The notes: generated by a model from the letters alone, not told the origin. 64,000 nucleotides of DNA from Clostridium estertheticum subsp. estertheticum (GCF_001877035.1 NZ_CP015756.1:2471001-2535000); one strand, 5' to 3'. Counted from the first letter of the stretch, positions 16,803 to 25,154 are shown. Made by a program: numbers and translations.

Positions 16803-17211
16803 CTATATGACTATCCCATCACAATGGTCTACTTCATGTTGAATAATTTGAGCAATCCATCCTGAGTATTTTCCCCTTTGCTTCTTAAATCCCGAATCAA
16901 AATACTCTACTTCAATATCTTTGAATCTATTAGTTTTTCTAACACCTATAAGTGAAAGACATCCTTCTTCTGTTTCATATTGACCCGATTTATTCACTAT
17001 CACAGGGTTAATCATCGCAGCGTTCATATCGCCCATGCTGATGAATAATTCTTTTTTTGACACCAATCATATTAGCTGCCATTCCTACACAACCTTCTTT
17101 ATTTGCTTTAAGCGTATCAAGCAAATCCTGTATCACTTGAACATCTTCTTTTGTAGCAGGTTCTGATTTTTGATTAAGAAAGAATATGTCTTTCATAATT
17201 GATCTAACCAT
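16803..17211 (-). pseudogene. def: Peptide deformylase, frameshifted
   Basis: Two overlapping frames form one deformylase of about 135 aa. The first carries motif 1 as GCVGMAANMIGV, the second motif 2 as EEGCLSL and motif 3 as QHEVDHCDG, whose His residues bind the metal. The break lies in GTC-AAAAAAA-G (about 17052-17058). Removing one A gives GVKKELFI and restores the frame. AAAGGGG precedes the first ATG. Deformylase removes the formyl group of new proteins. Clostridia often have more than one def, so loss of this copy would be tolerable. The frameshift lies in a homopolymer, so a sequencing error is possible. Confidence 0.85.
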
Positions 17212-17311
17212 ATGTTATACCCCTTTAATATTTGTCTTATTAATTATGTTATGTTCTATAACTGCTCATATATTAATCTGAGCAACAGAGCGTTTACAAA
17301 ACATCATTCCA

Positions 17312-17416
17312 CTAGGCAGACCAACCTCCATAAAGAAATGAATCTTCTTTGTGTCTTTTAGGGGCCTGCATCACATCATCAAGTGTTATAAACAATAGAA
17401 TAATTATTTTTCTCAT
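17312..17416 (-). pseudogene. N-terminal fragment of a DHFR/RibD-type reductase
   Basis: The 34-codon frame MRKIIILLFITLDDVMQAPK, then KEDSFLYGGWSA and stop, matches the typical start of the dihydrofolate reductase-like (RibD C-terminal) family, where ...S.DGV.Q.PGG..ED...GGW.. is the common pattern. The normal protein has about 180 aa; no continuation is found downstream. It is a truncated relic between the def pseudogene and the CGGC gene. Confidence 0.7.
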
Positions 17417-17583
17417 AAATCTACCTTTGTATAATATTTTTAATATTCCTCTTTATATTTTACTAAAAAAAATCATATGATACAATAGTTTCACAACAAA
17501 TAGAACAAAAGGATATAAAATATAGTCTAAAAGTAAAGGGTAGTTATTTGTAAATATTCTACAAGATAATAGCCATTGTTTTA

Positions 17584-17916
17584 TTAATGGGTATAATCAA
17601 TAAGCTTAATTGTATTGCCTAATTTATTCTCAATTGCTTCCTTCATTTTCTCTACATATGGGCAAACAGATCCAATAGGCCTCCCTTTTGTAATACAGGA
17701 TGTCAAAGCAATTGTGTCTGCCCCCACCTTTACCATTTTCTGTGCCCTTTTTACCACTTTGTCACCGGGGCAGCCACCACAGTTATTAACTCCTATTACT
17801 TTGATTTCTTCCTTTATACCTTTAAACGCACCTTTTTTGTTCCTTATAACCATAAAGTCCTTTGTGGCAGCGCATATATCCTCAGTCTTCATACACCTAA
17901 TTAATCCAACTTCCAT
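17584..17916 (-). CDS. CGGC domain protein
   Basis: The 110 aa protein has the CGGC family layout: IRCMKTEDIC at the start, GAFKGI, the central VNNCGGCPGDK, and a later LTSCITKG and VCPYV, ending DYTH. The conserved cysteines should bind a metal or metal cluster; the role of the family is not known, but it is common in anaerobes and often near redox genes. The start at 17916 is chosen because AAAGGAG lies 8 nt before this ATG, while the longer frame adds 12 codons without a site. Neighbours are relics of def and DHFR-type genes on one side and the cupin/rubredoxin operon on the other. Confidence 0.88.
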   Translation of the reverse strand: MEVGLIRCMKTEDICAATKDFMVIRNKKGAFKGIKEEIKVIGVNNCGGCPGDKVVKRAQKMVKVGADTIALTSCITKGRPIGSVCPYVEKMKEAIENKLGNTIKLIDYTH

Positions 17917-17952
17917 AGTAATCTCTCCTTTATATTCTTGTATAAATTCCAA

Positions 17953-18442
17953 ACCATACTAATGTAATTGAGCTTACGTCTTCCTTGTAATCTCCTCCAT
18001 ACGTGATGTTTACAAACACCTATCTGCAATCTACATAAGTAATTACCAGCTATTTTCATAGTCACGTAACTTCATAGGTATTTAAACAACCTTTATATTT
18101 TCAATACATAAAATCATCTATGTTAATTTAAGTTATCATATATATTGTATCATGATATACTCCATAGTCTATACTCCTTATAGTGGGCAATAACCCAAGA
18201 TAACACATAGGTATGCCCTGATCGCTTAAAAAGTATTGGGGCATTAAATAATAAAACTTAAAACTATTTTCACAATTCTAAGCTTTATTATATATAATTA
18301 ATTGTAGAGGATATTACAATATTGTCAGATAAACTACACTTATAGCCTAAAGGGTGGATTATGAAAGATTAGTATTTCATTTGTGAATTAAAATAAAGAA
18401 CTCCAAGGTATGCCCCAGAGTTCCATTTATAATTTCAATTTT
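17953..18442. other. Long spacer with direct and inverted repeats
   Basis: No gene is seen in these 490 bases. TATACTCC occurs twice (18156-18163 and 18170-18177), one in each 14 bp, just after a TTGTAT element. GGTATGCCC occurs near 18212 and within the cupin terminator. The first pair may be a regulator site whose gene is lost. Confidence 0.35.
18398..18423 (-). terminator. Terminator of the flavodiiron-rubredoxin-cupin operon
   Basis: GAACTC (18398-18403) and GAGTTC (18418-18423) form a short stem, and on the minus strand TTTATTTT follows. It lies 20 bp past the cupin stop. The stem is short, so the call is moderate. Confidence 0.5.
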
Positions 18443-18787
18443 TCACATAACTTCTTTTGAATACATTGGGGATGGATTTGGGGCAAGTATAACATAACAT
18501 GACATATCTTTGTCACTAGTATTAGTTAAGCTAAAAATTTCAGTACCCTTGCAGTGTATAATATCACCTTGAGTGATTTTATAATTTATTCCGTCCACAC
18601 CCATATCTCCTTGACCTACAAGCACATGAATAATAAGATCACTTTGTTCGTGATTATGAGCGGGAACCCCTTGCCCTGGTTTAAAATTCAAAACGAAGTT
18701 TAGCACTCTATCTTCTTTAAATATAATCCTTTTAGTGAATTTTTCTTCGTTATATACTATTTTATCTAATATTTTCTCTATTTTCAT
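18443..18787 (-). CDS. Cupin domain protein
   Basis: The 114 aa protein has a single cupin fold: GQGVPAHNHEQSDLIIHVLVG holds the first motif with H-N-H and a glutamate-like position, and QGDIIHCKGTEIFSLTN the second with a histidine. It probably binds a metal in a small beta barrel. It is the last gene of the operon flavodiiron protein, rubredoxin, cupin. By context it may be a sensor or enzyme of the oxygen or NO stress response. Reaction and ligand cannot be told. AAGGAGG precedes the ATG. Confidence 0.88.
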   Translation of the reverse strand: MKIEKILDKIVYNEEKFTKRIIFKEDRVLNFVLNFKPGQGVPAHNHEQSDLIIHVLVGQGDMGVDGINYKITQGDIIHCKGTEIFSLTNTSDKDMSCYVILAPNPSPMYSKEVM

Positions 18788-18818
18788 AATATTGCCTCCT
18801 TATTTTGTTATGTATCTA

Positions 18819-18884
18819 AATCAATATTGTTGCTCCACAGTTATGGCTGCCACTGGACATTGTTCTTCTGCAAGAAGAAATTTT
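18819..18884 (-). pseudogene. Ferredoxin-like tail out of frame after rubredoxin
   Basis: Read in a frame one base away, the DNA after the rubredoxin stop encodes [19 protein letters not shown] with Y and a stop. The AEEQCP.AAI.VE block is the usual C-terminus of 3Fe-4S/4Fe-4S ferredoxins. One extra A in the GAAAAAGTGG run would fuse it to the rubredoxin. It is either a decayed fusion tail or a sequencing error. Confidence 0.55.
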
Positions 18885-19044
18885 ACTCCACTTTTTCAAA
18901 ATCTGATTTTGGAACTCCACATAATGGGCAAACCCAATCTTCTTGAATATCCTCAAATTTAGTACCTGGTTTTATTTCGCCATCGGGATCTCCTACAGTT
19001 GGATCATAAATGTATCCGCACACTAAACAAACATATTTATCCAT
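18883..19044 (-). CDS. Rubredoxin
   Basis: The 53 aa protein is a typical rubredoxin: [12 protein letters not shown] and [11 protein letters not shown] give the two CxxCG loops that hold one iron atom, with the usual KPGTKFEDI between. It carries single electrons, here most likely to the flavodiiron protein encoded 36 bp upstream. The start follows AAAGGAG. The reading frame stops soon after SDFEKVE. In another frame the text goes on as [20 protein letters not shown], a ferredoxin-like end, which suggests that a longer protein was broken by a one-base loss in an A-run. The rubredoxin part itself is complete. Confidence 0.93.
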   Translation of the reverse strand: MDKYVCLVCGYIYDPTVGDPDGEIKPGTKFEDIQEDWVCPLCGVPKSDFEKVE

Positions 19045-19080
19045 GAAAACATCTCCTTTAAGTTTACTTAATATTATAAG

Positions 19081-20283
19081 TTATTGTATAGTATATCCTA
19101 TAATCTCCCCTACACTCTTACCAAAATCTTTACATCTAACTATTGCATCATCATCCGGGTTCCACATTTCTCTTATACCATCGTTTATTGTTTCAAACCC
19201 TGCCTTTTTTAATTCTTCTGTTATTAACTTAACTGACTCTCCACTCCAACCATAACTTCCAAATGCTGCACCTTTTTTGCCCTTAAATCCAAGCCCTTTT
19301 ATCATTTCAAGTATCGCTGCAGTGGACGAGAGAACTCCTTTATTTATTGTTGAAGAACCAACTAGTACCATCTTTGATTTAAATACTTCTGTAACAATAT
19401 CATTTTTGTCATTATTAGAAGAATTATAAATTTTGATTGTAACATCCTTATTAACTTCCTTAATTCCGTTAGATATTGCTTCTGCCATTGTTCTAGTTGC
19501 GTTCCACATAGTATCATAAATAATTGTAACCTGATTTTCTTTATAATTTTTTGCCCACTCTAAGTATTTATCGGCAATTTGAAGTGGATTATTCCTCCAA
19601 ATAATTCCGTGACTTGGACAAATCATTTCTAATGGAAGATTCATACTCAAGATTTCGTCAATCTTCTTTACTACCAAAGGATTGAAAGGAGTCAAAATGT
19701 TAGCATAATACTTTATTGATTCTTGATATAGTTCCGCATTATCAACCTTATCGTTATACATTAGTTCAGATGCATAATGTTGTCCAAAGGCATCATTACT
19801 AAATAATATATTTTCTCCTGTTAAATAAGTAAACATACTATCCGGCCAATGAAGCATTCTTGCTTCCAAAAATACTAATTTGTTTTCTCCTAAATCTAAT
19901 GTATCTCCAGTTTTAACTTCAATAAAGTTCCAATTTTTATGATAGTGTGCCTTCAAAAATTTTGCTCCATTTTTAGTACAATAAATAGGGGTATTCGGTA
20001 TTTCCCTCATGAGTTCTGGTAATGCTCCACTATGGTCTACTTCTGAATGATTGGCAATAATATAATCAATTTTATTTAAATCTATTTCCTTTTTTAAATT
20101 AGAAACAAACTCTTTGCCAAATGGCTGCCATACAGTATCTATAAGTACCGTTTTTTCATCTCTAACTAAATATGAATTATAAGAGGTACCTTTATGAGTA
20201 GAATACTCTTTACCATGGTAATCCCTTATCTCCCAATCTATTTTCCCAACCCATGCTACTTTATTACTAATTTTAAATGTCAT
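19081..20283 (-). CDS. A-type flavodiiron protein
   Basis: The 400 aa protein has an N-terminal metallo-beta-lactamase-like diiron domain with the ligand series HSEVDHSG (about 80), LHWPDSMF, DAFGQH and PSHGIIW, and a C-terminal flavodoxin domain from about 250, with IIYDTMWNATRTMAEAI binding FMN and AAFGSYGWSG later. Such proteins (FprA) reduce oxygen to water or NO to N2O and protect anaerobes. Electrons come from rubredoxin, encoded next. The start is the ATG at 20283: AGGAG stands 8 nt before it, while an in-frame GTG upstream overlaps the site. The operon continues with rubredoxin and cupin. Confidence 0.95.
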   Translation of the reverse strand: MTFKISNKVAWVGKIDWEIRDYHGKEYSTHKGTSYNSYLVRDEKTVLIDTVWQPFGKEFVSNLKKEIDLNKIDYIIANHSEVDHSGALPELMREIPNTPIYCTKNGAKFLKAHYHKNWNFIEVKTGDTLDLGENKLVFLEARMLHWPDSMFTYLTGENILFSNDAFGQHYASELMYNDKVDNAELYQESIKYYANILTPFNPLVVKKIDEILSMNLPLEMICPSHGIIWRNNPLQIADKYLEWAKNYKENQVTIIYDTMWNATRTMAEAISNGIKEVNKDVTIKIYNSSNNDKNDIVTEVFKSKMVLVGSSTINKGVLSSTAAILEMIKGLGFKGKKGAAFGSYGWSGESVKLITEELKKAGFETINDGIREMWNPDDDAIVRCKDFGKSVGEIIGYTIQ

Positions 20284-20355
20284 AAGACCCACTCCTTCAA
20301 TTCTATATTTTTACGTGCAATGTATAAGAATGAATTTTTTGATAGTAGCTCGTTT

Positions 20356-20507
20356 CTAATTTAGATCATGCGGTCCTACTGCACAGTCTCGATAGTAACC
20401 TAGCCAGTCTTCCGACGTTTAGTTAACTCTGGATAATTATTTTTTAACTTTTTCATAGTTTCCTCTATTCCAAAAGTAAAATTATTTTCACAAAATTTTA
20501 TTTCCAT
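20356..20507 (-). pseudogene. Decayed DUF1450-like gene
   Basis: A frame starting MEIKFCENNFTFGIEETMKK with LKNNYPEL matches the start of the DUF1450 (YuzB-like) family, and a shifted frame continues WLGYYRDCAVGPHDLN, which recalls the family core of type CLGYC..CA. One frameshift separates them near 20410-20420, and one of the conserved cysteines is lost. The gene is broken and short. Its function was unknown in any case. It lies between the flavodiiron operon and the hcp relic. Confidence 0.55.
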
Positions 20508-20657
20508 TATCTTTACAACTTTCCCTTGTTCTATTACTATATAACGTTTTTCATTTAAAAAAACTTAATAATTTACGATACAAAACTAAAAACTAATAAA
20601 GCTTTAAACTGATTTCACAATTCTAAGCTTTATTATTTTCAATTTAATTTAATTTTA

Positions 20658-20771
20658 TTATCCTAATATTTTTAATAAGTCATCTTCTGGTTTACTTATT
20701 GATCTAAGGTCAAAATTGTCAGCAAGAAATTGTAATACATTTGGGCTTAAGAAAGCTGGTAGTAATGCCAT
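20658..20771 (-). pseudogene. C-terminal relic of hydroxylamine reductase/hybrid cluster protein
   Basis: The frame MALLPAFLSPNVLQFLADNF then DLRSISKPEDDLLKILG matches the extreme C-terminus of Hcp, where LPAFLSPNV... and a final ...I.T.EEDL..IL are highly conserved. The remaining 500 residues are absent upstream, and no ribosome-binding site belongs to it. Hcp reduces NO in the same stress response as the flavodiiron protein next door. It is therefore a deletion relic of an adjoining stress gene. Confidence 0.8.
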
Positions 20772-20973
20772 TCTCCTACTTTTATGATATATTCTATATA
20801 TTAGTTTGCACTTTTATAACTTAAATATACAATAAAATAATAACTATAATAAAAATAAGTAGGCGTATAACATGTAATCTTATTTATATAAGTAATTATA
20901 AATCAATTATCATTTAAATCTAGCATAAATGCAGAGGTGGAAATAAAATGTCTACAGGCAACACCATATATCT

Positions 20974-21275
20974 ATGACTAGTAGAATTAAGAGGATTTAT
21001 GATATGCCATCTAAAGGTGATGGAAAGAGAGCATTAATAAATCGCATATGGCCAAGAGAGATATCTAAGCAAACGCTCAATTGGATATGTGGTTAAAAGA
21101 AGTAGCCCCTAGTACGGAACTCCGCTCATGGTATGTTCATTCACCGAAAAAGCAAGAAGAATTCCGTAATCTATATGAGCAAGAGCTTTCACTAGACTCT
21201 ATAAGCATCTATGCGATAAAACTACTAAAAAAGATGGCAGTGTTTAAACACCCAACTGTTACAGCAACCCCGTAG
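20974..21275 (+). pseudogene. DUF488-family gene, frameshifted and truncated
   Basis: The first frame MTSRIKRIYDMPSKGDGKRA, then LINRIWPREIS, matches the DUF488 start (..IYD....G.RVLVDRLWPRG.S). The second frame continues LDMWLKEVAPSTELRSWY..SPKK.EEF..LYEQEL. Adding one A in TCTAAGC restores the joint. The last 30 residues of the family are missing or replaced, and the end overlaps the coiled-coil gene on the other strand. DUF488 function is unknown. It is one more broken gene in this region. Confidence 0.8.
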
Positions 21276-22170
21276 ATGATTTGATACTGGTCTGCTTTGT
21301 TCGAACTTCATTTATTTCTGAAACCATATTATTAAATTTCTCGGCAGCTTCCTCTTTTTCTTTTAGTAATCCATTAATTCGCTCATTAAAACTTTCTTGT
21401 AATTCTTGAATCTTTAATTGTTGCTCCTCTTTCAATTTTAAAAGTTCTTTATCCATTTGAAAGATGCCTCTTTCCTTTTGCACTTCAATATCTTGTTTAG
21501 CTTTTGTCTCTAGTTCATCTATCTTCTTCTCGTTTATTTTATTTGATTCATCTACTTGCTTTGTTAATCTTCTTGCTTCCTCATTTTTATTTGATAAATC
21601 CTGCTTTAATTGTATATTCTCATTTGTTAGCTTTTCAAGTTCTGTTTTTAAGACTAAGATTTCATCTTTATATTTAATATATTTTTCATTGGTTTCATTT
21701 AGTTTTAATATTTTTTCACCCTGCATGTTATTTAGAGTTTTTAAACTCTTAGCATTTTCCTGTAATTCCTTAACAATATGTTTATTATCTGATTGGTCTT
21801 TCTCAAATAAAGTAATCCTCTTATTCTCTTCTTTTTTCTCTTCTTTTAATGAAATGATATTTTCGTATAGCTTTTGAACTTCTTTCTCTTTATCTACTAA
21901 CTCATTTTTATGAACATTTTTCACCTCTAAGGTTTTTATATTATTTCTTTCTACTATATTTATATATATATCGGATATCCTATTTGTTATTGTTTGTAAT
22001 TCATTTATATCCGATGACATATTACTGTCTTCTTCTCTAGCTTTATTTAATTCATAGTATTTAACCACTTGCTCCATAAATTCTTTGTTATTTATGCCCT
22101 CACTTTGAGCTAATTCATTAAACTTTTGCTTTATCTCATCACTTATTCTTACGCTTAATATTGCATCCAT
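21259..22170 (-). CDS. RHH/CopG-like N-terminus with long coiled coil
   Basis: The 303 aa protein begins with ILSVRISDEIKQKFNELAQS then GINNKEFMEQVVKYYEL, a ribbon-helix-helix (CopG/MetJ-like) pattern for DNA binding as a dimer. From about residue 60 to 290 it is a nearly unbroken coiled coil, rich in Glu, Lys and Leu with heptads. This build recalls plasmid proteins of the KfrA type that form chromatin-like filaments, though KfrA uses another DNA-binding fold. AGAGAGGAAG precedes the ATG. Palindromes in the upstream region (22381-22438) are candidates for its own operator. Its target is unknown; it could be a nucleoid or plasmid-derived organiser. Confidence 0.7.
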   Translation of the reverse strand: MDAILSVRISDEIKQKFNELAQSEGINNKEFMEQVVKYYELNKAREEDSNMSSDINELQTITNRISDIYINIVERNNIKTLEVKNVHKNELVDKEKEVQKLYENIISLKEEKKEENKRITLFEKDQSDNKHIVKELQENAKSLKTLNNMQGEKILKLNETNEKYIKYKDEILVLKTELEKLTNENIQLKQDLSNKNEEARRLTKQVDESNKINEKKIDELETKAKQDIEVQKERGIFQMDKELLKLKEEQQLKIQELQESFNERINGLLKEKEEAAEKFNNMVSEINEVRTKQTSIKSSTGLL

Positions 22171-22380
22171 CTTATTCTTCCTCTCTTAAACCAGTATTTT
22201 ATAGAATTAATTTATTTTTTTTACATTTAAACCCATTTATAACCTAGACATTGATACTGCCTAATGAATCATCTCCTGGGTCATCTCAATATTAATAATA
22301 TCATGTAAAATACTTATCTGGGTCCATTTATTATTGATTTTTTTATAAATTTAGATTTAAACAGTTATAAATATTAATTT

Positions 22381-22438
22381 GTATACTTATGTATACTATT
22401 GTTATCAAACACTTTATACACGTAAACATATTGTTTAC
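22381..22438 (-). promoter_or_regulatory. Two palindromes upstream of the RHH/coiled-coil gene
   Basis: GTATAC-TTAT-GTATAC (22381-22396) and GTAAAC-ATATT-GTTTAC (22422-22438) lie about 210-270 bp upstream of the start at 22170. RHH proteins bind short palindromes, so these are candidate operators. On the minus strand TTGTAT stands before the second palindrome. Confidence 0.45.
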
Positions 22439-22510
22439 AATACAAGTATACCATAAAATAAGAAAAATCACATATAAAATGAGTGAAAAAGTGAAAATTA
22501 AAGCAAAAAC

Positions 22511-22550
22511 AAAACCATTCAATATAACTTTTATTATATTGAATGGTTTT
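22511..22550. terminator. Perfect 17-bp hairpin
   Basis: AAAACCATTCAATATAA pairs with TTATATTGAATGGTTTT around a 6-nt loop. The outer A4/T4 positions can serve as U-tracts on both strands. No intact gene ends here now, so it may belong to a lost gene. Confidence 0.8.
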
Positions 22551-22936
22551 AATTGAAATAAAAACTGAAATTTATAGATAATATAAATAATTCAATACAT
22601 AAAAATGCAGGATGCATAGATATTAAATGTTGTTTATTAAGGAAAGTTAATTATCAAAAAGAGGAAGCAGCCTTTATCTTGAGTATTTTATATAATTAAT
22701 AAATTGAATGTTACATAAATCGCAATACTAGGAATCATGCTTACATTAACAGGGCTTTTTATTTCAGAAGGGAAATCACTTGTAAAATTAAGGTGGATAA
22801 TGTTTGATAGTACAACAAGATAAGAAATGCATTATAGTAATAGCTGAAAAGAAATTCAATAAAATTTCTTTTTTTTATGAACCTCCAGGCTATTTTCATC
22901 ATAGTATTTAACTATAGTAATTTTATGGAGAGTAAC

Positions 22937-23467
22937 ATGGAGTTTTTTAGAACAAATCAGTATTCCAGAGTAAATGCTGTTAAATATGCAAGAACCTATG
23001 CATTATTTCCAAACCAGAGCTTTAGGTACTTCCCGCTTATTAATAATGAGACTAGTGGAGATTGTGCGAACTTTTTATCTCAATGTCTACTAGCAGGTGG
23101 AGCCCCTATGTTATATAATGTATCACATCCTTGGTGGTATCATAAAGCTAATAACATAAGTACTAAGGATGACACATGGTCTATTTCATGGACGGTGGCA
23201 CATTCTCTTTATTGGCTTTTGAAAAATAACTACCAATCTAAGGCTTCAGGAATAAAGGGTTTTGAAGTAAACGATATTAGATTGCTTGAATTAGGTGACT
23301 TAATGTTTTTTGAAGATGATAATGGAAAAATTTTTCACTCTGCCATTATCACCTCTTTTAGATATTCACAGCCTTTAATTTCCCAACATTCATTTCAGGC
23401 ACTAGATATATTTTATAAAAATTCATGGCCGGCTAATCACATACATTTTCTAAAAATAGTCCTATGA
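22937..23467 (+). CDS. Amidase domain protein (Amidase_6-like)
   Basis: The 176 aa protein has the Amidase_6 pattern: YARTYALFPN, then SGDCANFLSQCLLAGG with the candidate catalytic cysteine, a WSISWTVAHSLYWLL helix region, and GDLMFF..DNGKIFHSAII with the candidate catalytic histidine. Such papain-like/CHAP-like domains cleave peptide or amide bonds, often in cell walls or spore material. There is no signal peptide, so it may act inside the mother cell or be released on lysis. GGAGAG stands 4 nt before the chosen ATG; an upstream ATG at 22925 overlaps that site. It stands alone between two unrelated transcripts. Confidence 0.82.
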   Translation: MEFFRTNQYSRVNAVKYARTYALFPNQSFRYFPLINNETSGDCANFLSQCLLAGGAPMLYNVSHPWWYHKANNISTKDDTWSISWTVAHSLYWLLKNNYQSKASGIKGFEVNDIRLLELGDLMFFEDDNGKIFHSAIITSFRYSQPLISQHSFQALDIFYKNSWPANHIHFLKIVL

Positions 23468-23554
23468 AAATCATAGTTTTTATACAGCATGCAATTAAAT
23501 TAAATAATTTCTCCTTTAACCTTATGACGATCTAGGTAAAAAACCACTTGTACC

Positions 23555-23636
23555 TTATATTTTGTAGAGCAGTTACCTGTTTGAATTAGTGCAAAGGTAA
23601 TGGAACCAGGTGCTACCCTACAAATATAAAATATAT
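23555..23636. other. Imperfect long inverted repeat after the kinase gene
   Basis: TATATTTTGTAG.GCA...ACCTG on one side faces CAGGTGCTACCCTACAAATATAAAATATA on the other, split here by mismatches, around a 27-nt centre. It lies just beyond the histidine kinase stop (23643) on the minus strand and may end its transcript or encode a structured RNA. Confidence 0.35.
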
Positions 23637-23642
23637 AAATCA

Positions 23643-25154
23643 TTATTGCTTTGTTAAAATAAAATAGAATTTAACTCCCATTTCTGTGTTCGCCACTCCA
23701 CAACTACCACCGTGAAGTAATATTATGTTTTTTACTATTGAAAGCCCTAGTCCAGTACCTCCAAGTTTTCTAGTCCTTGATTTATCTACTTTATAGAAAG
23801 TATCCCATATTTTGTCCGATTCAGCTTCATCAATTTTACTTCCGCTATTTTCAACTTCTACGCAGATACTATCTTCTCTATCGAGCATTGTTACAGCTAT
23901 TGTTCCACCATTATTAACATGCCTTATTGCATTAGTCATATAATTCGTTAGGACTTGTTCTATTCTGTTCCAATCAGCAGTTACTTTTATGTTTTGAACT
24001 AAATTAACACTAAGTTTAATGTCTTTTTCATTAAGCATGGATGAAAATTTCTTAGCAAGCGGTTTTACTAATTCATCAATATAAAAATCTTCTTGAACCA
24101 AATTAAAATTTCCTGACTCTAGTTGAGATAGATTTAGCATATCAGATACTAAGTTGTTCATTTTTCTTGATTCATCCATTATTACATCAATAAAATATTG
24201 TTTTTCTTCGCCTTCTAAAATATCATCATTTAATGCTTGAGTATACCCTTCTATAAGGGTTATAGGTGTTTTAAGTTCATGAGAGACTGCTGCAACAAAG
24301 TCTTTTCTCATTTCTGTTAATTTCTTTTCTTTTTCAATATCCTTTTCTAACTTTGAATTAGCATCTTTAAGTGATGTTAATGATTCATTTAAATTTTCTG
24401 AAAGAAGGTTAAGTGAAGTCGCTAAAGCTCCGATTTCATCATTACTTTTTACTACACACTTTTCTGTAAAGTCAAGTTTTGCCATTTTACCTGCTGTTTT
24501 AGTTATTTTTATTAATGGTTTTGCAATCATATTTGAATAGATTAAAGAAAGAAATAAAATTATTACTATGGCTCCTATATAAAAATAATAGTAAAATTCC
24601 TTAATAACTTGAACTGCTTCATTTACTGGTTGTAATGAAGTATATAAGTATATAAATTCATCTTTTTTTTCATCATATGAAATACCGGCTACACTATTAT
24701 AGGAAATAGCAGTTGCACTTACTTCCAAATCTAGGTTATTATCGGTAAGGAAGATCAAAGGTTTTTTATCTTTTTTGAATTTAGCAACTCCACCTATAGT
24801 TTCTATTTGAGTTGACATTAATTGATCCATAATTCTTGCCTTTATAGAGTCCTTTCTTGCGTCAACCGTTTTTGTAAGATATTTCAAATTACCTGCTTTA
24901 TCTCTTATAATTATTTTATAACTATTCTTATCTTCAAAAGCACTAATTAAGCTAGTCTCCTCATCATTTGTTTTAAGTAAACTATATTTATCTTTAAATT
25001 TAACGAGATCATGTGACAAGGTGTCACTTTTCCATTTTATATAAAATTGCCCGAAAAATGCTGATTGAACTATTAAATTAGTAGTTATAAAAACTACAAA
25101 AACTATAGAGGTTATAAAGAAAAGTTTTCTTGTAATGCTCCTTTTACTTTTCAT
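23643..25154 (-). CDS. Sensor histidine kinase
   Basis: The 503 aa protein has a first membrane segment near residues 12-32, an external sensor part to about 185, a second membrane segment (YIGAIVIILFLSLIYSNM), a HAMP linker, the H-box AVSHELKTPITLIEGY, the N-box NYMTNAIRHV and the G-boxes WDTFYKVDKSRTRKLGGTG with LGLSIVK. It autophosphorylates on His and passes phosphate to the response regulator encoded just upstream; the two genes overlap by 11 bp. The sensor part has no known ligand motif. GAGGTGAGAA precedes the ATG. It resembles PhoR/VicK-type kinases in layout, but the stimulus is unknown. Confidence 0.95.
   Translation of the reverse strand: MKSKRSITRKLFFITSIVFVVFITTNLIVQSAFFGQFYIKWKSDTLSHDLVKFKDKYSLLKTNDEETSLISAFEDKNSYKIIIRDKAGNLKYLTKTVDARKDSIKARIMDQLMSTQIETIGGVAKFKKDKKPLIFLTDNNLDLEVSATAISYNSVAGISYDEKKDEFIYLYTSLQPVNEAVQVIKEFYYYFYIGAIVIILFLSLIYSNMIAKPLIKITKTAGKMAKLDFTEKCVVKSNDEIGALATSLNLLSENLNESLTSLKDANSKLEKDIEKEKKLTEMRKDFVAAVSHELKTPITLIEGYTQALNDDILEGEEKQYFIDVIMDESRKMNNLVSDMLNLSQLESGNFNLVQEDFYIDELVKPLAKKFSSMLNEKDIKLSVNLVQNIKVTADWNRIEQVLTNYMTNAIRHVNNGGTIAVTMLDREDSICVEVENSGSKIDEAESDKIWDTFYKVDKSRTRKLGGTGLGLSIVKNIILLHGGSCGVANTEMGVKFYFILTKQ

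Larger units (their letters stand above)
22171..22936. other. Long spacer with palindromes, a terminator and a membrane-gene remnant
   Basis: This 766-bp region holds candidate operators at 22381-22438 and a very strong hairpin at 22511-22550. At about 22722-22826 a plus-strand stretch reads IAILGIMLTLTGLFISEG, which looks like the last helix of a membrane protein now lost. The rest shows nothing. Confidence 0.4.

Noticed and set aside
16803-17211. Programmed frameshift in def
   Set aside because: An A7 run can slip, but def is not known to use it, and neighbouring genes are plainly decayed.
20293-20657. Structured RNA or riboswitch upstream of the flavodiiron operon
   Set aside because: The GC-richer stretch near 20360-20430 is better explained as the broken DUF1450-like gene.
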